Source: JADYZU01 sp964540965 (GTDB lineage Bacteria > Pseudomonadota > Alphaproteobacteria > Rhodobacterales > Rhodobacteraceae). From it: a stretch of DNA of 64,000 nt. Positions 8,023 to 17,177 of this stretch are shown here, one piece after another; position 1 is the first letter of the stretch; the number at the start of each line of letters is the position of its first letter. The stretch covers positions 38,280 to 102,279 of the forward strand of contig CAZIOT010000015.1 in the NCBI GenBank assembly GCA_964540965.1, read 5' to 3'. The notes under the pieces are model-generated. The model did not search any database. It worked only from the letters and a program-made list of their open reading frames with translations, and was not told the DNA's origin. A program made the position numbers and the translations under genes.

Positions 8023-8823
8023 TCAGCCCCGCTTTAGTTTGCCGATGGTGCCGATCTGCGGATTGTAGCCGCGCACGGCAAGGGCGAAGGCCACCAGGGT
8101 CGTGCCCAGCACCACGGCCAGCGCCACCCAGTTCATCTGGCCATAGGCGGTAAAGCGGATCAGCTCGATCGCGTGGGTGAACGGGTTTGCGGTGGCCAGA
8201 TACCACACCAAATCCGCCCCGCTTTCCCGCAGCTTCCACAAGGGGTAGAGGGCCGAGGACAGGAAGAACATCGGGAAGATGACAAAGTTCATCATCCCGG
8301 CAAAGTTCTCGATCTGCCGGGTATAGACCGTCACCACCAGGCCGATAGCGCCCAGCATCAGCCCCGCCACCAGCGCCGAGGGGATGGCGAACCACATCGT
8401 CGCCCAGGGCATGTGGATGCCCAGCAGCGCCGCCACGGCCAGAAAGGCCACCGCCTGACCCAGCGCCAGTGTCGCGGCCGCGACGATCTTGGCGAACAGC
8501 AGCCAGGCGCGCGGCAGCGGCGTCACCAGCATCACCCGCATCACCCCGGCCTCGCGGTCATATACAAGGCTTAGCGCCGACTGCATCGACTGGAACAGCA
8601 CGACCACGCCGACCAGCCCGGGCAGGACATATTCCTGATAGGGCGTATAGGTCCGGTAGGGCGCGATGATCGAGATGCCCAACAGGTTATGCATCCCGGT
8701 GGCAAAGACCAAGAGCCAGAGCAGGGGTCTTACCAGGCTCGAGAGCAGTCGTTCGCGCTGCCGAAAGAACTTCGACATTTCCCGCGCAACGATCACCCAG
8801 AGCCCGAGACCGAGGTGAGCCAT
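8023..8823 (-). CDS. ABC-2 type permease of the PQQ-linked (PedC-like) transporter
   Basis: A 266-residue integral membrane protein with six predicted helices. It begins LWVIVAREMSKFFRQRERLL and continues with SLVRPLLWLLVFATGM, then carries the ABC-2 segments LSLVYDREAGVMRVMLVTPLPR and NPFTHAIELIRFTAYG. This matches the PedC-type permeases linked to PQQ-dependent alcohol oxidation (TIGR03861 type). I take ATG 8823; TTG 8853 and GTG 8835 are in frame upstream but have no better ribosome site. It converges with its likely ATPase partner. The transported compound is unknown. Confidence 0.85.
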   Translation of the reverse strand: MAHLGLGLWVIVAREMSKFFRQRERLLSSLVRPLLWLLVFATGMHNLLGISIIAPYRTYTPYQEYVLPGLVGVVVLFQSMQSALSLVYDREAGVMRVMLVTPLPRAWLLFAKIVAAATLALGQAVAFLAVAALLGIHMPWATMWFAIPSALVAGLMLGAIGLVVTVYTRQIENFAGMMNFVIFPMFFLSSALYPLWKLRESGADLVWYLATANPFTHAIELIRFTAYGQMNWVALAVVLGTTLVAFALAVRGYNPQIGTIGKLKRG

Positions 8824-8966
8824 CGTCACGGGCACAAACGTCAGCCTTTTCAATTTTCAGGGTGTCGGATCCGCTGCACGCGAACCCGACCGGGACAGCT
8901 TCGCCCAGCACGCCGGCCTTGGCAAGCCCGATGGCATCTTGACCGCCAGCTCCCCCTTGCGGCCGC

Positions 8967-9521
8967 TCAGTACACCGGCGGCGCGATCACCCAGAGCACC
9001 ACGGCGGGAATGTCGCCGTCGTTTCGCCAGGCGTAGTCCCGGCCGCGGAACTGAAAGCTGTCGCCGGGGGACAGGGCGAAAGGTGTGCCGTCAAGGATCA
9101 GGGTCAGGCGCCCCTCGATCACCACACCACCGTCCTCTCTTTCGCCCACGGGGCTCATGGTTGCGCTGGCGGAACCGGGGGCAAAGACCGAACGGATCAT
9201 CTCGAAAGCGCCGCCGACCGAGGGGGACAGCAATTCCTCGGTCAGCCCGGCGGCGTGGGTTCCGATGGTCATGCGTTGCGCGGCGCGGGTGAGAAGGCCG
9301 CGCTCGTCGGGGGTCTGGTCGGAATGCCGGAAAAAGAAGCTGATGGTGACGCCAAGCCTTCGCGCCAGCGCGGCGATATCCTCGACCGAGGGCGTGGCCT
9401 GTCCCCGCTCGACCTCGCTCAGCCAGCCGACCGACCGCCCGGCGGCGGCACTCAGCTCGCGCAGGGTAAGGCCCCGGCTTTTGCGCAGGGCGCGGATGTC
9501 GTGGCCGATGTGATGGGTCAT
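8967..9521 (-). CDS. XRE-family regulator with C-terminal cupin domain
   Basis: A 184-residue protein. An N-terminal XRE helix-turn-helix covers about residues 7-62 (LRKSRGLTLRELSAAAG, then SVGWLSEVERGQATPS). The C-terminal cupin (about 105-180) has GGVVIEGRLTLILDG and LSPGDSFQFRG. Such regulators (PuuR-like) commonly sense the small molecule handled by the next operon. The gene diverges from the dimethylglycine-dehydrogenase-like gene 123 bp away, which is the natural target. The start at 9521 has AGGAGGCGCAG just upstream. Confidence 0.88.
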   Translation of the reverse strand: MTHHIGHDIRALRKSRGLTLRELSAAAGRSVGWLSEVERGQATPSVEDIAALARRLGVTISFFFRHSDQTPDERGLLTRAAQRMTIGTHAAGLTEELLSPSVGGAFEMIRSVFAPGSASATMSPVGEREDGGVVIEGRLTLILDGTPFALSPGDSFQFRGRDYAWRNDGDIPAVVLWVIAPPVY

Positions 9522-9615
9522 CTGCGCCTCCTGCCCGGAGGTTTGCAGAAAGAACCGGCCCCGTCGAGGAGATTGGTGAAATATCTTGCCAGAATTATTC
9601 GTGTGTGAAATCCAT

Positions 9616-9630
9616 GGCTGGCATCCAGCC
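9616..9630. promoter_or_regulatory. Short perfect inverted repeat in the DMGDH leader
   Basis: GGCTGG-CAT-CCAGCC lies 15 bp before the DMGDH-like start codon and just before the GAGAGGA ribosome site. It could be an operator of the divergent XRE-cupin regulator or a small leader hairpin. The arms are only 6 bp. Confidence 0.35.
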
Positions 9631-9644
9631 CGAGAGGACTCGCC

Positions 9645-12092
9645 ATGACCGCCCTTCCGACCGAGGCCCGCGTCGTCATCATCGGCGGGGGTATCTCGGG
9701 TTGTTCCGTCGCCTATCACCTTGCCAAACTGGGCTGGACCGACATCGTGCTTTTGGAACGCCGGCAGTTGACCTGCGGCACGACATGGCACGCGGCCGGG
9801 TTGATCGGGCAGTTGCGCCCCAACCGCAACATGACCCGGCTCGCCAAATACTCGGCCGATCTCTACCGCACCCTCGAGGCCGAGACCGGGCTTGCCACCG
9901 GCTTTCGCCAGACCGGATCGATCACCGTGGCGCTGACGGCCGAGCGGCGCGAGGAGATTCTGCGGCAGGCCGGCGTGGCGCGCGCCTTTGGCGTCGCGGT
10001 GGACGAACTTTCGCCGGCCGAGGTCAAGGCGATGTATCCGCATCTGGAAACCGCCGATGTGGTGGCGGGCGTCCATCTGCCGGCGGACGGACAGGCCGAT
10101 CCGGGCAATGTCGCGCTGGCGCTGGCCAGGGGCGCCCGCGCCCGCGGCGCGATCATCGCCGAAAACACCCGCGTGACCCGCGTCACCACCGACCGCGGCC
10201 GCGTCAGCGGGGTGGACTGGGAGGCAGGGGGCGAGCGCGGCCATATCCGCGCCGCCCATGTCGTCAATTGCGGCGGCATGTGGGGCCGCGATCTGGCCGC
10301 GGCCAACGGCGTGACCCTGCCGCTGCACGCCTGCGAACACTTCTATGTCGTGACCGAGGCGATCCCCGGCCTTGGCCAGCTTCCGGTGCTGCGGGTTCCC
10401 GACGAATGCGCCTATTACAAGGAAGATGCCGGGAAAATCCTGCTTGGCGCATTCGAGCCGGTCGCCAAGCCCTGGGGCATGGCAGGCATTCCCGCCGATT
10501 TCTGCTTTGACCAGCTGCCCGAGGACATCGACCATTTCGAGCCGATCCTGAATCAGGCGATCCGGCGGATGCCGATGCTGGAACATGCCGGCATCCACAC
10601 CTTCTTCAACGGGCCCGAGAGTTTCACCCCCGACGACCGCTATTATCTGGGCGAGGCGCCGGGACTGGCGGGTTACTGGGTTGCCGCCGGATACAATTCC
10701 ATCGGCATCGTTTCCTCGGGCGGCGCCGGCATGGCGCTGGCCGAATGGATGCACCGCGGCGCGCCGCCCTTTGACCTGTGGGACGTGGACATCCGCCGCG
10801 CCCAGCCGTTCCAGCGCAACCGCCGCTACCTGAAAGAACGGGTGACCGAGACCCTTGGCCTGCTCTATGCCGACCATTTCCCCTTTCGGCAGATGGCAAC
10901 CGCGCGCGGCATCCGCCGCTCGCCCATGCACGAGGCGCTGGTGGCGCGCGGCGCGGTGATGGGCGAACTCGCGGGCTGGGAGCGGGCGAACTGGTTCGCG
11001 GCTCCGGGGCAGGCGCCCGAATACCGCTATTCCTGGCAACGGCAGAACTGGTTCGCCAACCAGCGGGACGAACATATGGCCCTGCGTCAGGGCGTCGGCC
11101 TGTATGACATGTCATCCTTCGGCAAGATCCGCGTCGAGGGCCGCGACGCGCTGGCCGTGCTGCAACATCTGTGTGCCAACGATCTGGACGTGGATGTGGG
11201 GCGGATTGTCTATACCCAGATGCTCAACGCCGGCGGCGGCATCGAATGCGACCTGACGGTGACGCGGCTGGCCGAGACGGCCTTCCTTCTGGTCGTCCCC
11301 GCCGCCACCCTGCACCGCGACCTTGCCTGGCTGCGGCGGCATCTGGGCGATGCCTTTGCCGTCGTCACCGATGTGACCGCGGCCGAGGCGGTGCTGTGCG
11401 TCATGGGCCCTCTTGCCCGCGACCTGCTGGCAAGGGTTTCGCCCGACGATCTGTCGACTGCCGCGCATCCCTTTGGCGTCGCGCGCGAGATCGAGGTCGG
11501 CCTGACCCTCGCCCGCGCGCATCGCGTCACCTATGTCGGCGAACTGGGCTGGGAACTGTATGTCCCGACCGATCAGGCCGCCCATGTGTTCGAGACTCTG
11601 GCCGAGGCCGGCGAGGGTCTGGGGCTGAAGCTCTGCGGGCTCCATGCGATGGATTCGTGCCGGATCGAGAAGGGCTATCGCCATTTCGGACATGACATCA
11701 CCGACGAGGATCATGTGCTGGAAGCGGGCCTGGGCTTTGCGGTGCGCACGGCCAAGGGCGACTTCATCGGGCGCGAGGCGGTGCTGCGCAAGCGCGACGC
11801 GGGGCTGACGCGGCGGCTGATGCAATTCCGTCTGACCAACCCGGCGCCGCTTCTGTTCCACAACGAGCCGATCCTGCGCGACGGAACCATCGTCGGACAG
11901 GTCACCTCGGGCAATTACGGCCATGCTTTGGGCGGCGCCATCGGCCTTGGCTATGTCCCCTGCCGCCCGGACGAGACGGCCGAGGAAATGCTGGCCGCGA
12001 CCTATGCGATCGAGATCGCGGGCCAAGTCCATGCGGCCGAGGCGAGCCTGCGGCCGATGTATGATCCCGCCTCGGCACGGGTTCGGCTGTAG
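9645..12092 (+). CDS. Dimethylglycine/sarcosine dehydrogenase-like FAD oxidoreductase with GcvT-type domain
   Basis: An 815-residue two-part enzyme. The N-terminal DAO domain has the dinucleotide motif IIGGGISGCSVAYHL (about 12-26) and TTWHAAGL, whose His49 matches the covalent-FAD histidine of dimethylglycine dehydrogenase. The C-terminal half carries the folate-binding GcvT and GcvT-C domains (VGLYDMSSFGKIRVEG, YVGELGWELYVP, GHDITDEDHVLEAGLGF). The family demethylates N-methylated amino acids oxidatively and passes the C1 unit to tetrahydrofolate. The length is usual for the family. It ends 3 bp from the convergent PotC-like gene, and a polyamine-type importer sits beside it. The substrate is probably an N-methylated amine; which one is open. 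Confidence 0.88.
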   Translation: MTALPTEARVVIIGGGISGCSVAYHLAKLGWTDIVLLERRQLTCGTTWHAAGLIGQLRPNRNMTRLAKYSADLYRTLEAETGLATGFRQTGSITVALTAERREEILRQAGVARAFGVAVDELSPAEVKAMYPHLETADVVAGVHLPADGQADPGNVALALARGARARGAIIAENTRVTRVTTDRGRVSGVDWEAGGERGHIRAAHVVNCGGMWGRDLAAANGVTLPLHACEHFYVVTEAIPGLGQLPVLRVPDECAYYKEDAGKILLGAFEPVAKPWGMAGIPADFCFDQLPEDIDHFEPILNQAIRRMPMLEHAGIHTFFNGPESFTPDDRYYLGEAPGLAGYWVAAGYNSIGIVSSGGAGMALAEWMHRGAPPFDLWDVDIRRAQPFQRNRRYLKERVTETLGLLYADHFPFRQMATARGIRRSPMHEALVARGAVMGELAGWERANWFAAPGQAPEYRYSWQRQNWFANQRDEHMALRQGVGLYDMSSFGKIRVEGRDALAVLQHLCANDLDVDVGRIVYTQMLNAGGGIECDLTVTRLAETAFLLVVPAATLHRDLAWLRRHLGDAFAVVTDVTAAEAVLCVMGPLARDLLARVSPDDLSTAAHPFGVAREIEVGLTLARAHRVTYVGELGWELYVPTDQAAHVFETLAEAGEGLGLKLCGLHAMDSCRIEKGYRHFGHDITDEDHVLEAGLGFAVRTAKGDFIGREAVLRKRDAGLTRRLMQFRLTNPAPLLFHNEPILRDGTIVGQVTSGNYGHALGGAIGLGYVPCRPDETAEEMLAATYAIEIAGQVHAAEASLRPMYDPASARVRL

Positions 12093-12095
12093 GCC

Positions 12096-12947
12096 CTAAC
12101 CCGGCGACATCCCCCGCAGCCGTTCGTTCCGCCGCCGCAACAGCTCAAGCGTGGCCAGCAGCAGCACCGAGACCGCGATCAGCACCGTCGCGGCGGCAAG
12201 GATCGTCGGGCTGATCTGTTCGCGCAGGCCGGTGAACATCTGCCAGGGCAGGGTCTTTTGCCCGGCCGCGCCCATGAACATCACCACCACCACCTCGTCG
12301 AACGAGGTGATGAAGGCGAACAGCGCGCCCGAGACCACCCCCGGCATGATCAGCGGCATCTGCACGCGAAAGAAGGTGCGCACCGGCCCGGCCCCCAACG
12401 AGGCCGCCGCCCGCGTCAGCGACCGGTCAAACCCCACCAACGTCGCCGTCACGGTGATGATGACAAAGGGCACCCCCAGCGCGGCATGGGCAAAGACCAC
12501 GCCCCAATAGGTGCCCTGCAGGCCGATGCGGCTATAGAAGAAATACATTCCCGCCGCGGAGATGATCAGCGGCACGATCATGGGCGAGATCAGCACCGCC
12601 ATGATCGCCCGGCGGAACGGCACATGCGGCTGCGACAGGCCGACAGCGGCGATGGTGCCCAGCGTCACCGCCAGAAGCGTCGCCACCGGCGCGATCTTGA
12701 GCGAGTTCCACAAGGGAACCTGCCAGTCGATGTTGGTGAAGAAGTCGACATAATGCTGAAGGCTGTAGCCCGCGGGATCAAGCCGCAGCATCTCGGGGGT
12801 GAAGGTGAAGAAGTTCTCGGCGTTGAACGACAGCGGGATGATGACCAGGATCGGGGCGATCAGGAAGAACAGGATCAGTCCGACCAGCACCCGAAGGCCG
12901 TAGTACCAGATCCGTTGCAGGGGCGACGCATAGCTGGGAAGCGCCAT
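12096..12947 (-). CDS. ABC transporter permease, PotC type
   Basis: A 283-residue permease with six helices. TM1 is LVGLILFFLIAPILVIIPLSF and the EAA loop is LTRAAASLGAGPVRTFFRVQMPLIMPG. This is the usual layout of the second permease of spermidine/putrescine-type importers, and SFDEVVVVMF near the end supports the family. It is the last gene of the leftward operon (ATPase, binding protein, PotB-like, PotC-like), 5 bp after the PotB-like gene. Confidence 0.9.
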   Translation of the reverse strand: MALPSYASPLQRIWYYGLRVLVGLILFFLIAPILVIIPLSFNAENFFTFTPEMLRLDPAGYSLQHYVDFFTNIDWQVPLWNSLKIAPVATLLAVTLGTIAAVGLSQPHVPFRRAIMAVLISPMIVPLIISAAGMYFFYSRIGLQGTYWGVVFAHAALGVPFVIITVTATLVGFDRSLTRAAASLGAGPVRTFFRVQMPLIMPGVVSGALFAFITSFDEVVVVMFMGAAGQKTLPWQMFTGLREQISPTILAAATVLIAVSVLLLATLELLRRRNERLRGMSPG

Positions 12948-12952
12948 TTCCG

Positions 12953-14524
12953 TCAGCCCCCCAGCCGCACGTTGTCGATGCCGACCAGCCGGTCATAAGC
13001 CCAGTACAGCGCCAGCACCGCGACAAGCAGGATCGTCCCCAGCGCCGCCGCCAGCCCCCAGTTCAGGCTGTCCGAGATGTGATAGGCGATGCGGTTCGAG
13101 ATGAAGACACCCTTGGTGCCGCCCACCAGTTCCGGGGTGATGTAATAGCCGATGGCCAGGATGAAGACGAGGATCGACCCCGCCCCGATTCCCGGCACCG
13201 ATTGCGGGAAATAGACCCTCCAGAACGCCGTCCAGTCATTTGCGCCCAGCGACCGCGCCGCGCGCACATAGGCCGGCGGAATGCCCTTCATGACGGAATA
13301 GAGCGGCAGGATCATGAAGGGCAGCAGGATATGCGTCATGGCGATGATCGTGCCGGTCTGGTTGTTGATCATCATGAGCCGCCCGCTGTCGGACACAAGG
13401 CCGGCCCAGACAAGGATATCGTTGATGACCCCCTGCTGCTGCAACAGCACCTTCCACGCCGAGGTCCGCACCAGAAGCGAGGTCCAGAACGGCAACAGGA
13501 CAAGGATCATCAGCAGGTTGGCGCGCCGCGCCGGCAGATGGGCCAGAAGGAAGGCCACCGGATAGGCCAGCACGATGCACAGCCCGGTGATGGCCAGAGA
13601 CATCACCAGCGTGCGCAGGAAAAGCATCCGGTAGATGCGTTCGTCCTCGTCGCGGGGGGCGATGCCGTCTTCGGTCTGTTGCAGGTCAAGCGCCGAAAGG
13701 TAATAGCCCGGCGTGTAGGGCGGGGAAAACAGGCGCAGCGCCGACCAGATTTCCGGCTCGCCCCAGCCCTCGTCCTCGTCGGTGAACCATGTCGTGACCG
13801 AAGGCGCGGCCGGCCAGGGACCGGGCGGCAGGCCCATGGCGGCGGGCGGTTCGGCGCCGGCGGCAAGATCGCGCGCAAGGCCGGTCAGGACCATGGGCGC
13901 CACGTCTTCGTCAAGCTCGGCCACCGGGTCGGGCGGGGTGCCGTCCGCGTCCGGCGGCGGCAGCAGCGACAGCCAGGCGTCCCAGGCGGCGGCGGTGCGG
14001 GGCAGGGCGGCGCGGGTGGCATCGTCGCCGAACCAGCCGACCCAGGCCGCGGTTTCCGTCAGTCGCGGGTCGATGGCGGCAAGGTCGCGGGCCAGATCCT
14101 CGCCGAAATCGCCGATGGCGCGGCCGGTGCCGCGGAACAGCGACGAGGCGCCGCCGATCTCGTAATTCAGCCTCGTGCCCAGCTGGGTATGGCGCTTGCG
14201 TTCCTCGGCCACCACAAGGTCAAGGTGGAGGGCGGCGAACACCTCTTCCCCCGGAACCGGATCGGGATCGGCCGACAGCGCGGCGATGGTGCGGGGCAGG
14301 GTGTCGCGGACGATGCCGTTCTCGACCGAGCGGAACAGCATGTCGACGATGGGCGCCGCGAAGAACACCACGACAAAGGCCAGAAGCGGCAGGACCAGAA
14401 GGAAGGCCCGCCACTTCTGCCGCCGCAGGCTGCGGGCAAGGCTGGCGCGCAGGGGCGTGCCGTCGGCGGCCAGCATCGGCCCCGCCCGCGTCTCGGTCGC
14501 GCCCTCGATGGTGGCCTCGGCCAT
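12953..14524 (-). CDS. ABC transporter permease, PotB type, with a large periplasmic insert
   Basis: A 523-residue permease, against about 280-310 for PotB. A cytoplasmic N-terminus (1-37) and TM1 (about 40-62, LLVLPLLAFVVVFFAAPIVD) are followed by some 240 extra residues rich in Ala, Asp, Pro and Glu. The remaining five helices then begin at VMSLAITGLCIVLAYPVAFL. The EAA loop VRAARSLGANDWTAFWRVYFPQSVPG is normal. The insert lies between TM1 and TM2, where MalF-type permeases carry their P2 loop, so it faces the periplasm and may help dock the binding protein. The reading frame is clean throughout, so this is not a fusion artefact of a frameshift. Confidence 0.88.
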   Translation of the reverse strand: MAEATIEGATETRAGPMLAADGTPLRASLARSLRRQKWRAFLLVLPLLAFVVVFFAAPIVDMLFRSVENGIVRDTLPRTIAALSADPDPVPGEEVFAALHLDLVVAEERKRHTQLGTRLNYEIGGASSLFRGTGRAIGDFGEDLARDLAAIDPRLTETAAWVGWFGDDATRAALPRTAAAWDAWLSLLPPPDADGTPPDPVAELDEDVAPMVLTGLARDLAAGAEPPAAMGLPPGPWPAAPSVTTWFTDEDEGWGEPEIWSALRLFSPPYTPGYYLSALDLQQTEDGIAPRDEDERIYRMLFLRTLVMSLAITGLCIVLAYPVAFLLAHLPARRANLLMILVLLPFWTSLLVRTSAWKVLLQQQGVINDILVWAGLVSDSGRLMMINNQTGTIIAMTHILLPFMILPLYSVMKGIPPAYVRAARSLGANDWTAFWRVYFPQSVPGIGAGSILVFILAIGYYITPELVGGTKGVFISNRIAYHISDSLNWGLAAALGTILLVAVLALYWAYDRLVGIDNVRLGG

Positions 14525-14543
14525 CCCTCACTCCTGCCCGAAA

Positions 14544-14569
14544 GGGGGCGCCGGGATCCCGGCGCCCCC
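14544..14569. terminator. Intra-operon hairpin between binding protein and permease genes
   Basis: A perfect 26-bp palindrome with arms GGGGGCGCCGGGA and TCCCGGCGCCCCC lies between the binding-protein stop (14579) and the permease start (14524). There is no T-run in the direction of transcription. It more likely protects the upstream binding-protein mRNA or attenuates read-through than stops transcription fully. Confidence 0.6.
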
Positions 14570-14578
14570 GTCACGCCC

Positions 14579-15715
14579 TTACTGGGCCAGCCAGTTCTGG
14601 AACGTCGCCTCGACCTCGTCCTGGTTGTCGGCCCACCAGTCGATGCTGTTGACGATGTAGGTCTGCATGTTGGCCGGGTTGGTCGGCATGAAGGGCGCCA
14701 TCTCGATCCCCAGATCGACATGGGTCGAGACCAGCGGCTGCGACGAGGCGCGGGCCGGGCCATAGGCGATGTATTTCGCCTGATCGGCCAGACGCTGGGT
14801 GTCCGACGAGAAGCGCAGGAAGTGCATGACGCGGTTCAGCCGCGCCTCGTCCAGCCCGGCGGGGACGATCCAGCCGTCATAGTCGAACACCTGATGGTCC
14901 CACAGCATCGCCACCGGCTGGGCTTCCTCGGCGATGACCGAGAACAGCCGCCCGTTGTAGGTCGAGCCGATCACCGCCTCGCCATCGGCCAGACGCTGCG
15001 GCGTCTCGGCCCCGGCGGTCCACCAGATCACGCTGTCGCGGATCGTGTCGAGCTTGGCCAGCGCCCGTTCGACGCCGCCTTCCTCGGACAGGACGTCATA
15101 GACATCCTCGGCCGCCACGCCATCGCAGACCAGCGCCCATTCAAGGTTCTTCTTCGGGCTTTGCTGCAGCGAGCGCATGCCGGGGAAGGTCTCGAGGTCG
15201 AAGATGTCGCAGATGTCGTCGGGCGTGGCACCGTTCCACGCGGCCACGTCGGTGCGATAGCCGAAGGTGGTCGAGAACACGATCTGCGGGATGTAGCAGT
15301 CGTTGACCCGGCTTTCGCCGAAATCCTCCGAAGCCGGGGTGCCGTCGGGCGCCGGTGTCAGCGCCTCGTCGATGTCGATCTCGATCGCCAGCCCCTCGTC
15401 GCAGGCGCGCTGGGCATCGGGGCCTTCGACGTCGACCAGATCGAAGGGCATGTTGCCCGCCTCTTGCGCGGCGCGCAGCTTGGCCACCGCCTCGTTCGAG
15501 CTTTCGTCCCAGGTCACGGTGATGCCGGTCGCTGCGACATAGGGTTCCACATAGGCGCGGAGCTGGCTGCTTTGATAGGCGCCGCCCCAGGACATGATCA
15601 CCATCGCGTCCGAACAGTTCTCGCAGGCGGGCATTTCTTCCTGCGCGAACACCGCGCCGCCCGCGGGCAGCGTCATCGCCAGCGCCGAGGCGCCAAGCAA
15701 GGCCTTGAGTTTCAT
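14579..15715 (-). CDS. Extracellular solute-binding protein, PotD/PotF type
   Basis: A 378-residue exported protein with signal peptide MKLKALLGASALAMTLPAGGAVFA. MVIMSWGGAYQSSQLRAYVEP and AKLRAAQEAGNMPFDLVDVE are the usual first-lobe segments of spermidine/putrescine-type binding proteins (SBP_bac_1/8). The window before QTYIVNSIDWWADN supports the family. Four cysteines in the N-terminal half may form disulphides. It precedes the two permeases and follows the ATPase in one operon. Neighbouring DMGDH suggests an N-methylated amine or betaine-like ligand rather than a plain polyamine (inference). Confidence 0.87.
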   Translation of the reverse strand: MKLKALLGASALAMTLPAGGAVFAQEEMPACENCSDAMVIMSWGGAYQSSQLRAYVEPYVAATGITVTWDESSNEAVAKLRAAQEAGNMPFDLVDVEGPDAQRACDEGLAIEIDIDEALTPAPDGTPASEDFGESRVNDCYIPQIVFSTTFGYRTDVAAWNGATPDDICDIFDLETFPGMRSLQQSPKKNLEWALVCDGVAAEDVYDVLSEEGGVERALAKLDTIRDSVIWWTAGAETPQRLADGEAVIGSTYNGRLFSVIAEEAQPVAMLWDHQVFDYDGWIVPAGLDEARLNRVMHFLRFSSDTQRLADQAKYIAYGPARASSQPLVSTHVDLGIEMAPFMPTNPANMQTYIVNSIDWWADNQDEVEATFQNWLAQ

Positions 15716-15767
15716 TTCCGTTCTCCCAGTTGGTTCTTCTTTTTCGGGGACGTCGCCGCCCCCGCCG

Positions 15768-16925
15768 TCAGTTTGCGTCCAGCGCCCGGCAATCCTCGGG
15801 CAGCCAGCCGATCTCGATTTCCTGTCCCGGCGTCATGCGGACCTGATCGGGTGCGTTGCGGGTCTTGATGATGAAATCGTCGTTGCCCGCGACGGACAGC
15901 CGGGTGCGAAAGATGTCGCCCATATAGATGAACTCGCGCACCACGGCCTTCAGCGTATGGGCGCCGGGGCGCAGGCGGGCCTTGTTCACCTCAACCCGTT
16001 CGGGGCGGATCGACACCTTGGTGCGGTCGCCCGGCGCCTGCACGTTCACCGGCCGGGCGTCGATCTCTTCGCCGTTGTCCAGCCTGACCACGCAAAGATC
16101 GCCGCGGATTTCCTTGACCACGCCCATCAGCGTGTTGTTCTCGCCGATGAACTGGGCGACGAAACTGTTCACCGGCCGCTCGTACAGCTCGTCCGGGGCG
16201 GCAAGCTGCTGGATGCGGCCGTCGTTGAAGACGGCCACGCGGTCGGACATCGTCAGCGCCTCGGTCTGGTCGTGGGTGACATAGACCGTGGTGATGCCCA
16301 GGTCGTGCGCCAGCCGGGTGATCTCGAACTGCATGTGTTCGCGCAACTGCTTGTCCAGCGCGCCAAGCGGTTCATCCATCAGCACCAGCTCGGGTTCGAA
16401 CACCAGCGCCCGGGCCAGCGCGATGCGCTGCTGCTGGCCGCCCGAAAGCTGCGCCGGGCGGCGGCCGCCAAAGGCGCCCATCTGCACCATGTCCAGCGCG
16501 CGCCTGACCTTCTCCTCGCGCCCGGCCCGGCCGATGCCGCGCACCTCGAGCGGGAAGGACAGGTTTTCCGCCACCGTCATATGCGGGAACAGGGCATAGT
16601 TCTGGAACACCATGCCGATGCCGCGACGGTGCGGCGGGATGTTGTTGATCGGCCGCCCGTTCAGGCGGATCTCGCCATGGGTCGCCGTCTCGAACCCGGC
16701 CAGCATCATCAGGCAGGTGGTCTTGCCCGACCCCGACGGGCCGAGCATGGTCAGGAATTCCCCCTTGGCAATGGTCAGGTTCAGGTCTTTGACGACCAGC
16801 GTCTCGCCGTCATAGCTTTTCTGCACGCGTTCGAATTCCACGAACGCCTGGCCCGGCGCCGGTGTAGCCAAAATCGATTCCCCGTTGTGCTTTCGCCGCG
16901 GTTTTCCCGCGGTCGCTGGGGCCAC
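15768..16925 (-). CDS. ABC transporter ATP-binding protein, PotA type
   Basis: Up to 385 residues. Walker A GPSGSGKTT, Q-loop VFQNYALFPHMT, signature LSGGQQQRIALARAL, Walker B LVLMDEPLGALD and H-loop VYVTHD are all present. A C-terminal TOBE domain (about 290-375) follows, as in PotA. The listed GTG start at 16925 has no clear ribosome site. A TTG at 16871, preceded by GGGGA at the right distance and giving LATPAPGQAFVEFERV, may be the true start. First gene of the leftward polyamine-type operon. Confidence 0.9.
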   Translation of the reverse strand: MAPATAGKPRRKHNGESILATPAPGQAFVEFERVQKSYDGETLVVKDLNLTIAKGEFLTMLGPSGSGKTTCLMMLAGFETATHGEIRLNGRPINNIPPHRRGIGMVFQNYALFPHMTVAENLSFPLEVRGIGRAGREEKVRRALDMVQMGAFGGRRPAQLSGGQQQRIALARALVFEPELVLMDEPLGALDKQLREHMQFEITRLAHDLGITTVYVTHDQTEALTMSDRVAVFNDGRIQQLAAPDELYERPVNSFVAQFIGENNTLMGVVKEIRGDLCVVRLDNGEEIDARPVNVQAPGDRTKVSIRPERVEVNKARLRPGAHTLKAVVREFIYMGDIFRTRLSVAGNDDFIIKTRNAPDQVRMTPGQEIEIGWLPEDCRALDAN

Positions 16926-17177
16926 TTAATCGCAGCGCCCGGCCCGATGCAACACGCGCGCGAGGGCCGCAGGCCGCGGTCGGGGCCGCCGCGACCGAAT
17001 GGCGCGAAAACGGGCAAACCTGCGAAGCCCGCAGGCCCTGAGGTGACCCGGCGGCGGGTGGTGAAGCCCGACTGTGACATCGACGTTTGCGAGCCCGTTA
17101 TGCCGGGCGGCCGCCGCCGGTTGACCCTGCTGCCCGACACCGCCTGGGGCGCGTCAAACGCGCGCCAGCGGGGGTAG

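Noticed and set aside
13079..15868. A 929-codon open frame on the plus strand
   Set aside because: It runs antisense across the PotB-like, binding-protein and PotA-type genes and its product is a string of Arg, Gly, His and Asp without any family motif. High GC keeps antisense frames open.
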